DNA of 64,000 bases from Glandiceps talaboti (GCF_964340395.1 NC_135557.1:18093625-18157624), one strand, 5' to 3'; counted from the stretch's first letter, positions 36,086-48,758 are shown. Made by a program: numbers and translations. Notes: a model not told the origin generated them from the letters alone.

Positions 36086-39000
36086 TTACACAGAAATGCT
36101 TCCATCTACATAGCAAGCTAAGAATTTCTTGAACACATCTGGATTCATCTCTTCAATGATCTGTTCTCTCTTGGTTATTGTCTGATATAAATATTGGTTA
36201 CTGCTTAACCAGACCATGTTTCGTATACCATCATCATTACGAAGCTTTAACGTATTGAGTTGAAAGGTGACAAATGACCATCGACGGCCATTTGTACCAA
36301 TGGCATGCGTCACTATTGGGGTTTCTAAGTCTGTGTCTTCATTCTGAAAATGATAATAATAAATATGTAGCGAGTCAAAATTTGAATAACAAAAAAAGAA
36401 GAATATACAGGACTCCTAAGTGCTTATTTCCTTTAGAGAAAGTCATGCATATTCATTGCCCATCTAATACATATGTCTGCTAAATCTCATGGGACAACAG
36501 TGCACAAGGCTAGAACAATAGAGGTGAAAAAGACTGTCAATTTGATCTTTTTTGACAAATGAGCAAAATTTATATGACATGAAATCATGAAATGACTTTC
36601 TAGTATCCGAGTTTCTGAAAAAACTTTTATTTTTTATTTAGTGGCGTTCCACTTTAAAACGGTATATAAATTCTTCAAAGTGTGGTAACTTTACTTTAAT
36701 TTCACAGAAATAAAGGAATTTCTTTCTACTTACATTAGCACCATACTGTAGTTTAGCTCTCACCAAGCAGTTGCCAAATGCAAACATTGTCAACTTGGTA
36801 TCTAAATGCTGTGGCAACCAGTCATTTTCATTAATAGCTAACAGTAGGTTGGCATGAGGATAAGGATATCCTTCAGCAAAACCTGCAGAAAACAAAAATT
36901 GGTAGCTGGTGAATTATTTTTTTGATGTCTGATTCCTGCAAATTCTTTCAACATATACCACACAGTACACTTGATAATACCATTAAAGTGGCCACATGGA
37001 TGAGGAGTGAGTATTTATTTTGGATTTTTAATTAATAAAACGATTTTATCATGGCTTTGTACTTTAAAAATTTATGTGAAAAATATGGCAAGTCCTTGTT
37101 TGTAAATCAATAATTGCAAAACATTAATAAATGTGTAAAATGTTTGTTATTGTATGTACAATAACAAACTTTACAAATAGATTTTCGCAATGTATGGAGT
37201 TACAAACACAGACTTGGTCTCTGTATAAAAAAAAATAAAAAAATACCCAATCCTCATCCATATGGCCATTTTAATATATAATTATCATGATATACTCAGT
37301 ATCGCTTCCAAAGTAGTTCAGTGGAAAAGTGATCTGGCTTTTGTTTCTTTCTCTATTACATTACATTTTAGGCTTAAAATAACATTACATGATGGAGCAG
37401 AAGTCATGGTACATGGTGTTGACCAAGAAATCATGATTGTCATTTGTTTGATGCACCTCCATGTAGGTGGTAAAATAGAGTAGACCCGTTGCCGGTTCCA
37501 AGATGCACTTCGCGTCTCTCCATACAATGCCATGTATTCAGTACGCGCGGGAGGGGTTTGCACATGCTACTCAGGGGGATGGTTGTCACATGACAGTACC
37601 CTGGGTTTACCCATAAAATCACACTGTCATCGATCGTGTTCAGTCTGTGTTCTATAAAATCACCCATAATTAAAGAGGTCAACATTTCTTACCATCATTT
37701 CCTGATGAAAGTGTTATTTCAAATGTAATAAAGACAAAACAAGACTAAATCTAACAACATAAGTGACGTCCTCTTGCGCAATGCATCTTGGAACTGGAAA
37801 TTCGACTACTGACTAATTCTCTCATGCTCCTACAGTAAAGAATGTGTAACTTATATAGCTGAATTCATGGCATCGACCAAGAAATCAAATATTTGTTATT
37901 TTGATTGGTGCACCTGGGTTGTAAAATTGATGTAATGAGAATTGAGTCATGAAAACACAACCACTACTAGCACAGTGTTTTTTGCTAAGGTGTGGGAACC
38001 CTGGTATCAGACAGGGTAAATTTAGTAAAACTGGCATTACCCATACATTGTACTATAATTTTGGTGGGGAACCCCCAGTAAAATGACTGGGGAATTCAGG
38101 TAAGTTTTACCTACTTACCGCCCTTAAAAATATCCACTATAGCAGGAGCTAAGAGAACAAGGAGATGCAACAAGTAACACTGAAGTAATTACTTTCTCTA
38201 TGTGCTACATTCGTTTATAGCATTCATACCAAGTGTTAAAAGTATACAGTTTCAATTGGTTTACTTACAAGCTTAGCACATGGTCTTTCTAATGTGGTCA
38301 ATTAGCAAAAGAGACAGTATACTTTTACACTTGATATGGATGCTATAAACGACTGTGGTACACACAGAAAATGATTTACTGTGGTGTTATGGGTGGTATT
38401 ACCAAATGAAACAATATACTTTTACACTTGATATGGATGCTATAAACAACTGTGGTACATACAGAAAACGATTTACTTTGGTGTTATGGCTTGTACATGT
38501 ACGATACCTGTATTACAGTGATCTTGTCGATAAACTTTGCATAGACGTAGATCTATTGTGTGGGAAATAGGATGCAATGATTCTAATTGATGACTACTGG
38601 TTTCCTGGATTTCTTCATCTGTTGCTAACGGCAACAGTGGAAACTTTGATGTAATAAGAGTACCTATTCTTCCCCTTACATGAATCTGAGCATCACCTGT
38701 AAAATAAATTAAGTAAAAACCCTATAAAGGCACAAAATTAACTTGAAGTTTCTCTGAAATCACAAGTAATTGTAGGTGATATAAAACTATGAAATTACTC
38801 TCCGGAACGCATAATTTATAAAAATACCTTTATTTCCTGAAGTGGCGTTCCCCCTTTAAATTTAAAACGACGTTTCAAAAACTGAAAGGTTTAACCACTA
38901 GCACCGTACCACTTACACAGTTTAGGTTTGGGCCAGAGTGTGGGTTTGATTAAATTTGGAACACTGCAAGTACAGCTCATGAGTGTTGTTCAGATTGACT

Positions 39001-42000
39001 ACCAAACAATACAGGATTTGTCCTAGTAGTAGTAGTAGTAGTAAAATTTATTTAAGAACAGGGTAGCCAGGAAACAACAGAAGCTGATTTCCACCTGGGC
39101 CCTGTTACCACACACACACACACACACAAAACATTACATACCACACAAAAAGAGATTACAAACAATGCGAAAGCAGCGTTTAACAAGACAAGATGAAAAA
39201 GCAACAATACCAATAGATAAATATACACCGCCATCGTGGGTAGTCACACTGAATGCAAGAGGGGCTGTTCTTAGTAGACTTCTTGGAAGACAGGCACTAA
39301 ATGCTTAGAGAACTATGAGGTAAGTGTAGAAATGTCGTTGCATGTGCATCTGCAATAAATCTTAAGCTCTGCTGCTTACAAAGTGTCTAAATTTATCTAA
39401 CTTCAGGTAAAGCGGTACTGTCCAACCCATAAATCAAAAATCTATTCTGATTGGCTTAAACCTATCAAAAAGTGGAAAACATATATATCATAAGCCAATC
39501 AAATGTCTCTTACCTCTGTAGTATGGTGCAGCTAGATTGTAGTCATTGGCTAGAGAGCGTTGCAATAGTTTGGGATATTGGGGTGTAACACGGCTACACA
39601 AATGAACCCAACTCATCAGTTGGGTAAAGCTGAAAGAAGTGACACAGATACTCAAAATGAGAGGATTTTTTTTTAGTTTTAAATGACTATGCACAGAGCT
39701 GAAGAGAATCCGTATTGAAAAAGACACAGTCAGTGATAATTAACAAACGTATTAAAGAGGCCATATGGATGAGAAATGGGTATTTATTTTGGAATTTTAA
39801 TTCATAAAACAACTCTATTCTGTTTTGATACTTTAAAACAACAATGTGACTCAACATACACTAAATCCTTGCTTGTAACTCGACTCGAAAATTGCAAAAC
39901 ATACTTTTCAAATTTTTGTAATGTATTGATTTGTAAACATGGATTTGGTCGATTCTGTTTCACATTTTTTTTTAAAAATATCAAAGTATAGTTTTTTTAG
40001 GAATCAAAAATCTTTAAAAAAAAAAGACCCATTTGTCACAAATAGCCACTTTAATACCTCTTAATATGAGGTAAATACCACTCCAAGAAATGGACATTTT
40101 CATAAACTATGGGTTCTGGAGAGTCATTTCATGATTTTACATCACCTACAATTACTTGTGATTTCAGAAAAACATCAAGTTGATCTTGTGCCTTTATATG
40201 GTGTCTTTGCTGTGGTCCATTGCATGATGGGAGTCAGCAGAAATAATATATTCATGGTTGCACAATGAATATTCATGACTCCTGAGTGCTTATTCCCTTC
40301 AGTGTGAAAAGCATCTCATGAATATTCATTGTGTAACTATGAATAAATTATTTCTGCTGACTACCATAATGCAATAGCTCATAGTAAAGATACTCAATAA
40401 AGGAACTACAAATTGATGTTTCTCTGAAATTGCAAGAGATTGTAGGTGATGTAAAATCATTAAATTTTACTCCAGAACCCATGGTTTATGAAAATGCCTT
40501 TTATTTCCTAGAGTGGCATTCCACTAGGCTTTTGACGACAACATGTTTTCAACACAAACTGTGGAATCCAATAGGCCATTTCAGACTGCAAACAGGAATA
40601 CAGCACTCTTGCTCAAGTTAAGGGTATCATCACCTCATACATGTAGTATTGTTTCTCAAGAGCTTTGTCCCTTGGTATGCTATAGAAGTAAATCAGGGAT
40701 GTTTTTCGTATTGATCAGACATCAAGGAAAGCAGCAGTGCTCTATGATTAACAAAGTAACCTATATCATGTATACCCCTAAAGTACACACAGACAGGAAG
40801 TAGAGCGCCACCATAGCAAATTTTGGAAAGGCCTATTGCTATCAGATTAACACATCATTGCCAAATGCAGGCTACATTAACGATGTCAAAATCACAACAC
40901 AAGACTTCGCATACCTAAACTGACATTATAATTTCACTATCATCAAATATACGAAGTGCTACGTACCTAAATCTCTTAGAGGGTACATTGATTATGTCTG
41001 GATCGTCAAATATACGAGACTTTTCTATCGTTCTTCTGACTTCGTCTTCCTGGTTGTCAATTTTTACAAACTCTGCTATCTGCTGCAACCTGGGAGGTAT
41101 CTAATAAAACAAATAAAATAAAAAACAAACAAGAATTGACAAGAGAAGGTAAATTGATCATGTTCAATTACTTAACATTGTGATTGTGTGTGTGTTCTTT
41201 ATTATGTGACAAATAAACAAATAAAATAAATAAATAAACAAATACTTGATGTCACATTTATGTATGGTACTCTTAAGTTGTAAGTTATTAACGTTATGTT
41301 GTAAACACTATAGTATAGTATTACTATATAGGTCTGGTTGTAATAATAATCATTTATTATAATAATGATAAATCATATTTAGACTTGATAGCCTGATAGG
41401 TATAATGCCTTTTTTTTCGTGAGGGTTGCGTCATTATTATCCCTAGCAAAGACTTAAATCTATACCAGGTTCCCAATTATACAGCTGGTTTGACTGAGGC
41501 ACAATTGTGGTTCAAACCTTGCCCAGGGATTTTATTTTAGCCATTTAGAAACAAATGGCAGCGACAGGGCTCAAACCTGCAACCTGCAGATTCAAAGCCA
41601 GCCACTCTAACTATTCATCCATCATGACTTCACAAATTAGATATACACCTGTTGTTGTCCTTGATAGATAAAATGTTAAATAATTAAAAGTCAACTTACA
41701 TCTTCGTCCATCAGTTTTGACTTTGTCAAATACAGTGCTTGTTTCATTCCTTCCAGAAGTCGGGTATTTCTGGTGAACATATAGCATGTTTCTTCTTTGT
41801 ACAAAGGATGTTCTTGCAGTGTAGGTTTCTTTTGACGTAAATCTATATGTTCATGGTTTGGTTCCACACCTATTATTCTGAAAGATGATCAAACTTTATA
41901 GATGAACATTACTAATTTTGACTTTTGTCTAGTCTACTAGCTGTAATAATTGTAGCGGTTGTTGTGACTTTGAGGGTTTTTCTATTGCTTTCTGGAAGCA

Positions 42001-42571
42001 ATTAACATGATTAATGCTACAGTTCCTGCTGGACAAACTCAAATAGAAGAGATCACACTGAAATGTGAGCGAGATGTCAGCTAGTCCTACGTGTACATGT
42101 GTATATGGAGTAATCTGAGACTCGATTCTGACAATTGTCCCTTTAGTCTTGTTGAGGGTCGAGTCAGTAATATAGACCTGTGAACCGTCTGTAACATGTG
42201 TAAGCAGGACTAGATGTCAGCATACTAGTAGTAGTACTACCCACAGGTACTCGAATCAATCTGTATGATTTAAAAAAAATATGTATGGTAAATAAGACTT
42301 ATTTACCATACATTTAAAAAAAATCATACAGTCTTGATTCGGGTACCTGTGGTACTAGTACTACCTATTTCAAAATGCTGCAGTCTGTTGCTACTTTTGC
42401 CAATTTTGATACTCAAGATACTACTTACCTTGCATTTAGGACTGAGACACTTGGGTTACGTTTCCTTCGTGACTTGATCTCTGCAATCTTGGCGGGTTTG
42501 TAATGTCGAATCTGTACTCGACAAAGCCGTGGTATCGTCAACAGCGATCTTACTGTTCCACACGCCTCCAT
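36086..42571 (-). CDS. MRPL37: Mitochondrial ribosomal protein mL37
   Basis: Seven coding exons on the minus strand: 42571-42429, 41877-41700, 41100-40967, 39629-39514, 38696-38508, 36882-36734 and 36343-36086. They sum to 1167 bases, 388 residues plus stop, with all phases agreeing and GT..AG borders. Human MRPL37 has 423 residues. Recognisable family blocks are EHPLYKEETCYMF with LLEGMKQALYLTKSKL (exon 2), PYYRG (exon 4), LHPISHTIDL (exon 5), EGYPYPHANLLL with MFAFGNCLVRAKLQYG (exon 6), and TFQLNT with NMVWLSSNQYLYQ and FKKFLACYVDG (exon 7). The first 25 residues are Arg-rich and acid-free after Glu2, as expected of a mitochondrial import signal. The product belongs to the large subunit of the mitochondrial ribosome, PDCD9-related family with mL65. 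Introns hold many mobile elements but no exon is disrupted. Confidence 0.96.
36983..37274. repeat. Long-inverted-repeat MITE, family E, copy 5
   Basis: It runs from TTAAAGTGGCCACATGGATG to CATCCATATGGCCATTTTAA, in intron 5 of MRPL37. Outer arms and the central inverted strings are visible, though the inner arms are diverged. Confidence 0.85.
37492..37797. repeat. MITE-like element with CCGGTTCCAAGATGCA ends, copy 2
   Basis: The left end CCGGTTCCAAGATGCA is the complement of the right end TGCATCTTGGAACTGG with one mismatch. Length is about 306 bases. The interior matches 5500-5810. It lies in intron 5 of MRPL37. No flanking duplication could be confirmed. Confidence 0.8.
39752..40054. repeat. 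Long-inverted-repeat MITE, family E, copy 6
   Basis: It runs from TTAAAGAGGCCATATGGATG to AATAGCCACTTTAA, in intron 4 to exon 4 upstream sequence of MRPL37 (intron 3). TA flanks both sides (ACGTA before, TACC after), which would fit a TA target duplication. Confidence 0.8.
40070..40526. repeat. Large foldback element in MRPL37 intron 3, family F
   Basis: Arms of roughly 200 bases face each other: left TTTTCATAAACTATGGGTTC and GATTTTACATCACCTACAAT, right ATTGTAGGTGATGTAAAATC and GAACCCATGGTTTATGAAAA. The centre also pairs (GTCAGCAGAAATAAT with ATTATTTCTGCTGAC; AATGAATATTCATGA with TCATGAATATTCATT). Single arms of the family occur near 38740-38865 and 36560-36655. Confidence 0.85.
41375..41625 (-). 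repeat. tRNA-derived SINE
   Basis: On the minus strand, the head carries a pol III box A-like TAGTTAGAGTGGC (41613-41601) and a box B-like GGTTTGAGCCC (41577-41567) with tRNA-like spacing. The head is followed by a body containing ATTGGGAACCTGGTATAGAT. No cloverleaf with a usable anticodon arm is complete, so this is a SINE and not a tRNA gene. It lies in intron 2 of MRPL37 together with flanking AT-rich sequence; the exact 3' end is uncertain. Confidence 0.7.
42230..42364. repeat. Near-perfect palindrome with about 66-bp arms
   Basis: The centre is at about 42297 with a one-base loop (AATAAG-A-CTTATT). Left-arm strings GGTAAATAAG, CTGTATGATTT and ACAGGTAC pair with CTTATTTACC, AAATCATACAG and GTACCTGT on the right, with a few mismatches. 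It lies in intron 1 of MRPL37. It could be a foldback transposon or a recent inverted duplication. Confidence 0.88.
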
Positions 42572-42746
42572 GTTGATGTTCGACAAAGCTCGGCAGATTA
42601 ATCAGTCCGTCTTTCGATAGATGGCTTTTGAACGCTTAGTGGTTAGAACTTAAATATGGGAGGCTATCGACAAGCACAAATTTCTGCAGACAACAAATTC
42701 TTGTCTCAATAATGATTCAGTTGAAGTACAGCGTGAGCTTCACATG

Positions 42747-42762
42747 GGCGCCGACATCTTGG
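42747..42762 (-). promoter_or_regulatory. YY1-like site upstream of MRPL37
   Basis: On the minus strand the sequence reads AAGATGTCGGCGCCC, one base away from the AAGATGGCGGC core found at the start sites of many housekeeping and ribosomal genes. It lies about 180 bases before the MRPL37 start codon. The role is inferred. Confidence 0.3.
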
Positions 42763-43134
42763 ATTTCATAGATATCGTAAACCGTGTGAGGGCGCTGTAA
42801 CATTAGCTTAGTTCTAGATCACTGGTATACAGTGGTACGAAGCAATGTTGGGCGGGACTAGGCCTGACCTGTGATGATAAACATCCTCTTGGAAAATTTC
42901 TTGTTGATGTAAGCAGTCCTCCAGCAGTTGGTTAAAAGACTATTGTATTCACTAAATATTTCTGTATGTTATTTTTGTATGCTTTACCATGCTAGGTATG
43001 GCATATTGTTATGTAATTGTAATAAAGTTAACGAAACCACTTTCAGAAGAAGGAAAGAAGATAGCAGCTGATCAGGATACATGCTTTACAAAGTCAAAAA
43101 GGATAAAATTATGGATCGAGTGAGTGTTCAGTGG

Positions 43135-43500
43135 ATTTTAATAGTAACTGTATGACAAAGATCAACGACGTGTGAGTAAACATTCAAAAATGTATGCAAA
43201 TACCCCTAGCAACCATGACTACACCCATAGTAACAGCCAAATGGTGGTGTATTTCACAAAGATAACAACAGGGATTCGTAGACAAGTGAACAAACATTCA
43301 AAAAAGTATATGCAAATATGCCTAGCAACATGACCCCACCCATAGCAACATTAAAGTGATCACATATATTGCAGAGATAACAACATGATAGACACTGGAT
43401 AGTCATTCAGCAACCTGTACCTACATGTAGCATGGATCAGCATGTGGGTAAACATTTTTAACACATACCTGTACAGTTGTGCTACAAAGCCATTGTCGCT
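43135..43500. repeat. 3' fragment of the large repeat element seen at 62587-63990
   Basis: Shared strings include CCTAGCAACCATGACTACACC, TAACAGCCAAATGGT, CAAAGATAACAACAGGGATT and the end CTGTACAGTTGTGCTACAA followed by GCCATTG. Two internal units and the terminal part are present; the 5' part is missing. Confidence 0.85.
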
Positions 43501-43504
43501 ATTT

Positions 43505-43715
43505 TTATTATTTTTTTAAAATATGAATTTAAATAGAAGTTAGACATGGCCATAAAATATTTTGGTGATTTAATTACAAATACTTTGACCCATTTTAATA
43601 TTTTTATGTGAATTTAAACAGTAATTAGACATGATCATAAAATATCTCGGTGATTAAATTACAAATATTTTTATTTTTTCAAAATATCTTGGCGATTTAA
43701 TAATTCAGTATTCAT
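43505..43715. repeat. AT-rich tandem duplication, period about 105 bp
   Basis: TTTAAATAGAAGTTAGACAT ... CATAAAATATTTTGGTGATT recurs as TTTAAACAGTAATTAGACAT ... CATAAAATATCTCGGTGATT, with a third partial unit ending near ATCTTGGCGATTTA. Confidence 0.75.
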
Positions 43716-44451
43716 AAACTATGTTTGCTTTTCACCCTAAATATCACTTAACTGTGACCACTTGTTTTGTCCAATGTTTAATCCAGATATAAAGTAAACT
43801 TTGCAAACAACTTGTATGTGAGAGGTTGATGTAGTCCGTTTTATCATTCATTCACAAATTTACTTAACCTTTTATTATCACTAAAGTTGACAATGGACAT
43901 CAAGTGTTTCTAATATGGCTTAATTTATAATCATAATTCATTAGTATAATATGTTTATTGTGTTTCTAGGCCACAGGCCAATATTCAAAGTTTAAATACA
44001 GTAGTGAAAAATACTTTTCTGTCGTACACAGAGCAAAGTGAGAACAAATATATTACAACACGTGTTGTATGTACGTAGGGGGGGGGGGGTATGACATCGC
44101 TACCGATTTTATAAGAATATCGCCAATCCCTACAATAACGTCATTGTTCTGTATTAGGACCGTCATAGACAAGAATAAAACCATTTAGGAAAGGAATAAC
44201 AGTTTACAAGCGACTATTTCATTGTAAATCAAAGTTGAAAATATTTTTTGTACTTAGATAATTAGGAACATATTTGTATGTCCGCGTTTATGTTTTCCGC
44301 GTTAGTAAGTTAAGATGTACTGTCATGTCATGAGGTATATTTGATATTTCGCAGTGTCGCGGAAGAATTATCAGCTCCGGTATAGTGAGAATGAAACAAC
44401 ACTGATATAGTATGCACATTGATAAAATGGCAACAAAAACTTCAATGATTG

Positions 44452-44600
<149 letters not shown>

Positions 44601-45006
44601 CCGGCCTGTTTTGCAAACATTTATCTCTGTGACGAATAGGAATTTGCTAATATTTACATTGAAGGTATTGGTTTACACAGTAGGCCATTAGTAAGACATT
44701 AGCGCCCTCAAACAAGCTCTTCAATCTATTGTCGCATCTCCCTACCATTAACAACATGGTATTTTTGATTTTGATGCAAAACTGAATTAAATATCATTAT
44801 TGAATATTAAAAAACATTAGATTCCTTTTACAAATCATATTTATAGGTACATTTTAGCCTTTGCCCAAGGGCAATTAAATGGAAATGAATTAACCTGTTG
44901 TATGCGGAGGGAGGGAAAACATCAGTTCTACTTAGCGTCTTACTTGTATCCGCTATTCGAGTGTGTGTACTTGCAGGTTGTGATTGAAAAAGTTTTGGCT
45001 GGAAAG

Positions 45007-45473
45007 ATGGTAAGATCAAACGAAATTTTGACCGAATTGGGAATATTTTCAAGTTCATGTTCACCATGTCTTTTACATTCATTCATCTTACAATCGTCTT
45101 GGTTCGTTGCAGGCGTTTAAGAGTTTGACTTTGGTCCTTTTTGCCGTGGTGCTGGTCGCCGTCGTCCTGGGCAAAGAACACCAGTTTGACAAGGTATTTC
45201 CGTTCAATTCAGAAGTCGATCTCGTTACTTTTTTGTTGCAAGCTACTCGGGGGTTCTAGTCACGTACAGACCACTATAAAAAAGAAGCTGGTTGCTGGAA
45301 AAGTTCCACTGAGTATACCGAATCACAAAAGTTTCTGTTCAGACGGCTTAATAGTTCACTTACCCTATAGTATATAAGGCGTACCCGTGTCAGAAGCTGG
45401 AAGTCACTAGATTTCTATGACTTCCATTACAGAAAATGTCCGTAGTCAGAATCACAAACGGTCCAGTCCTAAA

Positions 45474-45519
<46 letters not shown>

Positions 45520-48500
45520 AAATTTAAATGTTTTAGCCACTACAAAAAAATTCATAATTATTTTTTTTATCAACACCTAAAGTTTAACTTTAGAATAATT
45601 TTTTTGACCCTCAGTTAATGCATATACTAAAAATATACTTGTAAGTTGTTGACATTTAAATTTTTTTTTTGTTGTTGAAAAAAACAGTAAATGTTTACTT
45701 TACCATTTGTCGTAGTGAAAATAGATGTATAATTTTGCCTGTTTTAAAATTTTGTTAAACTGTTTTTTTTTTGCATATATACTAGTATCCATGGTTGTGA
45801 ACGGTGGTTTTAATATGGAGGGAGGAAGGGCCTTCTGTAACATTCATGTAGTTTGACTTTTCAGAATTGTTGACTGTCTCCTTACAGTAAAGGGTATGAC
45901 ATTCAGAAAACAGTCCTTGAACACCCAGCATCACAGTGTTGTGAGGTCTTGAAAATCCATATCTGACAATGAGTGTAGTTCAAGGTTGGGTGATGGGTTT
46001 GCTATTGGATATGTGTATGCGTGTGTGGGGGTGGGCTGGGGGGGGGTGGGGTCACCATGGGGAACTTGTTAGTCTTTATTAGGTGACTGTTCGAATGAGT
46101 ATTGCTATTGGATTTGACATTGTGGGGATGCATTGATAACCATAAATTTTAGTGTGTGACTCTTTAGGGGTGAGGGGTGGCGTTGCAGGGGTTGTCAACA
46201 TTGCAGTGATCAGACAATTGCATGACAGAGCATTAGATGAGGGTGGTGGGGTTTTTTGTTGGGAAATAGAGGTTTTAATTTATAATGTGTGACGAGATCA
46301 CAGATGAGGAATGAGGTAGCTGGGATGTACAATATATATATAACATTGCGCGTAAGGAATGGGGTAGTTGGTATGTTAACATTGCTGTTTTCAGACATTT
46401 ATGTGAGTGTATGGACTGAGAGGAGGGGTCATCAGGATAGAAACTGTTAAAGGGTCATGTTTCAATCCCAGGTCATTGCATTAGTGTTATCACACTCTCA
46501 GTAAGGATTACACAGGATCATTCTATAGACGATCCACCACCCTTGTTGGAGGTTCTATGATCATTCTTTTGTTCTGGCCAAACTTTTTCTATAGCTCTGC
46601 CGTAACAACCTGGCTTCACGTCTAGATTCAAATCATAATCCAAATTTGGCCTTTCAGTACCTTTTATAAGTCATATCTCAAATTGTCTAGTGTTATCATC
46701 TCATCTTAAAATCTCTAGAGATGTGATTCTATACCATGGGTAGCATCATAGACCCTACATGTAGGGTCTATGGTAGCATCTAGGCCATATCTTAGACACA
46801 TCCTGTTAGAGTTGAATAGGAGGTGTGGAGTGTGAGGACTGTGGACAGTCTGTATACAGTAACTTGAACACATAATAGTGGATAAACATTTCAATTACAA
46901 TTACTTTAATAGATAAAGAATCACTTTAAATTCCTTCAACAAGGTCTGACATTTCTCCCAACCTTGGATGAAAACCAAGTCTTAAGTAAAACTTCTTTCT
47001 TTGATAGTCAGATTTGGCCAAGTGAACTGTTTTCGCTATAGTTTCTATTGATTTCACAGACTACCATGGTATAAATTTGTCTATGTGACCTAGTCTATAC
47101 ATGTATATGTATGTTTGTATTGCTAATATCAAGCCCTGAAAACTGTTACACTAGGTGATATACACACAAATAGTCATCAATTTCTGGAAAAATATGTTTG
47201 TAATGGGTCACTTTAATTTTACCCAATTTTGATGTTCTTATGGTCTGGGGAACAGAAAAAGTGTAAGATGGAAGTAATCTTACATCTACATAATGTACAG
47301 TATGGAGAAAAAATTAAAAGAGGATATGACATAAACAAAAATAAAATATATTACTCTAGCGACATGTACTGAATAGCGGGTCAATCTGATGACAAAGGCT
47401 GAAGTGTGCAGTCGAAAATTTCAGGTTAAATTTTCAAATTGTGTTTGGAACAAAAGTTAAATTGAATACTATGGTTTACCAACACAGATGAATTCATATT
47501 TGAAGAAACTATAGAAAAGCATTGCATTGTGGTCATTTTGGCACAATTTCTCTAGTAATAATAGTTTTGAGAAAATTTGTGAGTTTGGTATTTCCATGGA
47601 GGTGTAAGGAGAGAGATAATTCTATTCCTATAGTACACTTTAATACACATCCTAGTATAAACAAGAAAAAACATTGTCCATTGATCATGTCTATCAACTG
47701 CATGCCTATTTAAAAGGGATCAGAAGTGGGCAAAATATATTAGTTTAATAAGTTTACTCTGTTTATGTCTGGTAGTATCCATTGAACAGCCTGGAGAGGA
47801 AAGCTTTTTACACTAACAGCCAGGAGGGAAAAGTATTTTAAAGTTCATTAAAGAGTCAGATTGAGGGAAAATGGGAACGCCATAACAGATTTCCAAATTT
47901 GTTTACTATGCAATGGTTTGTATGGTAATTAGATTCTATTTAAGAGCTGGTATGTCTGGCTTCTTTTCAAGATATTTTCTCTGTGAAAAGAGGTGATTTA
48001 TATAGATGGGGAGGGAGTAATTTGTACAACTGAAGGCTATTATTTCCGTGGTATTGTAAGGAAGACTAAAAAAAAATAGTTGAAAAGTCAGAAAGCTACT
48101 TTTTGTCTGTTATATGTATATCAATTAAACTAAACAATGGAATGGAATCTGCAATCATCAAAATTAGACTTATTTTAAGCCCTGACTGAGTGAAGTGATG
48201 CAGAAATAAACTTGTTGTTTAGCCTAGTGTAATCAACATATTTATTTTGGAAGAGAGATCACAGCTTTCATGGTATGTTGATAGGTGGAAAACAGTTTCC
48301 AATGTGTTTTTGTAAGGTGTCACCCCATCTAGCTCAGAAGACTTGGATGATCTGATGCTACAGACTGGGTTTTTAGGCAAGGTGTTACATGTGGTGTGAA
48401 TCATCTTGACAGAGGAAATTAATCCAAAATTTTAGTCTGGAGTGATTTTATACTAAGTCTTGTATTCAAGGCTTTTCACACGTAGTCTGGATGTCAACTG

Positions 48501-48681
48501 TTGTTTCTGTGAGTGAGGGTATAAATCGTAACGATACTGTATAGGAATTAGACTACTTCACACTTTAACTTTACCAGGGTTGCTCATGGTAATGATGGTT
48601 TCATTTACATAACAAGTTAGACTAGATCTCTCTCCTCTGTCTTTTTTTCTGGTCTTTTTAAATTTTTCTTCTGTCTTTGTC

Positions 48682-48758
<77 letters not shown>

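Larger units (their letters stand above)
28292..36524. repeat. Segmental duplication, right copy (about 8.2 kb)
   Basis: This matches 19652-27809 throughout. Its right edge runs into the functional MRPL37 gene, including exon 7 and part of intron 6, so the right edge keeps the original neighbourhood. Confidence 0.9.

Noticed and set aside
41555-41625. A true tRNA gene on the minus strand
   Set aside because: The A and B boxes are present, but acceptor and anticodon stems do not pair well and a SINE body follows directly.
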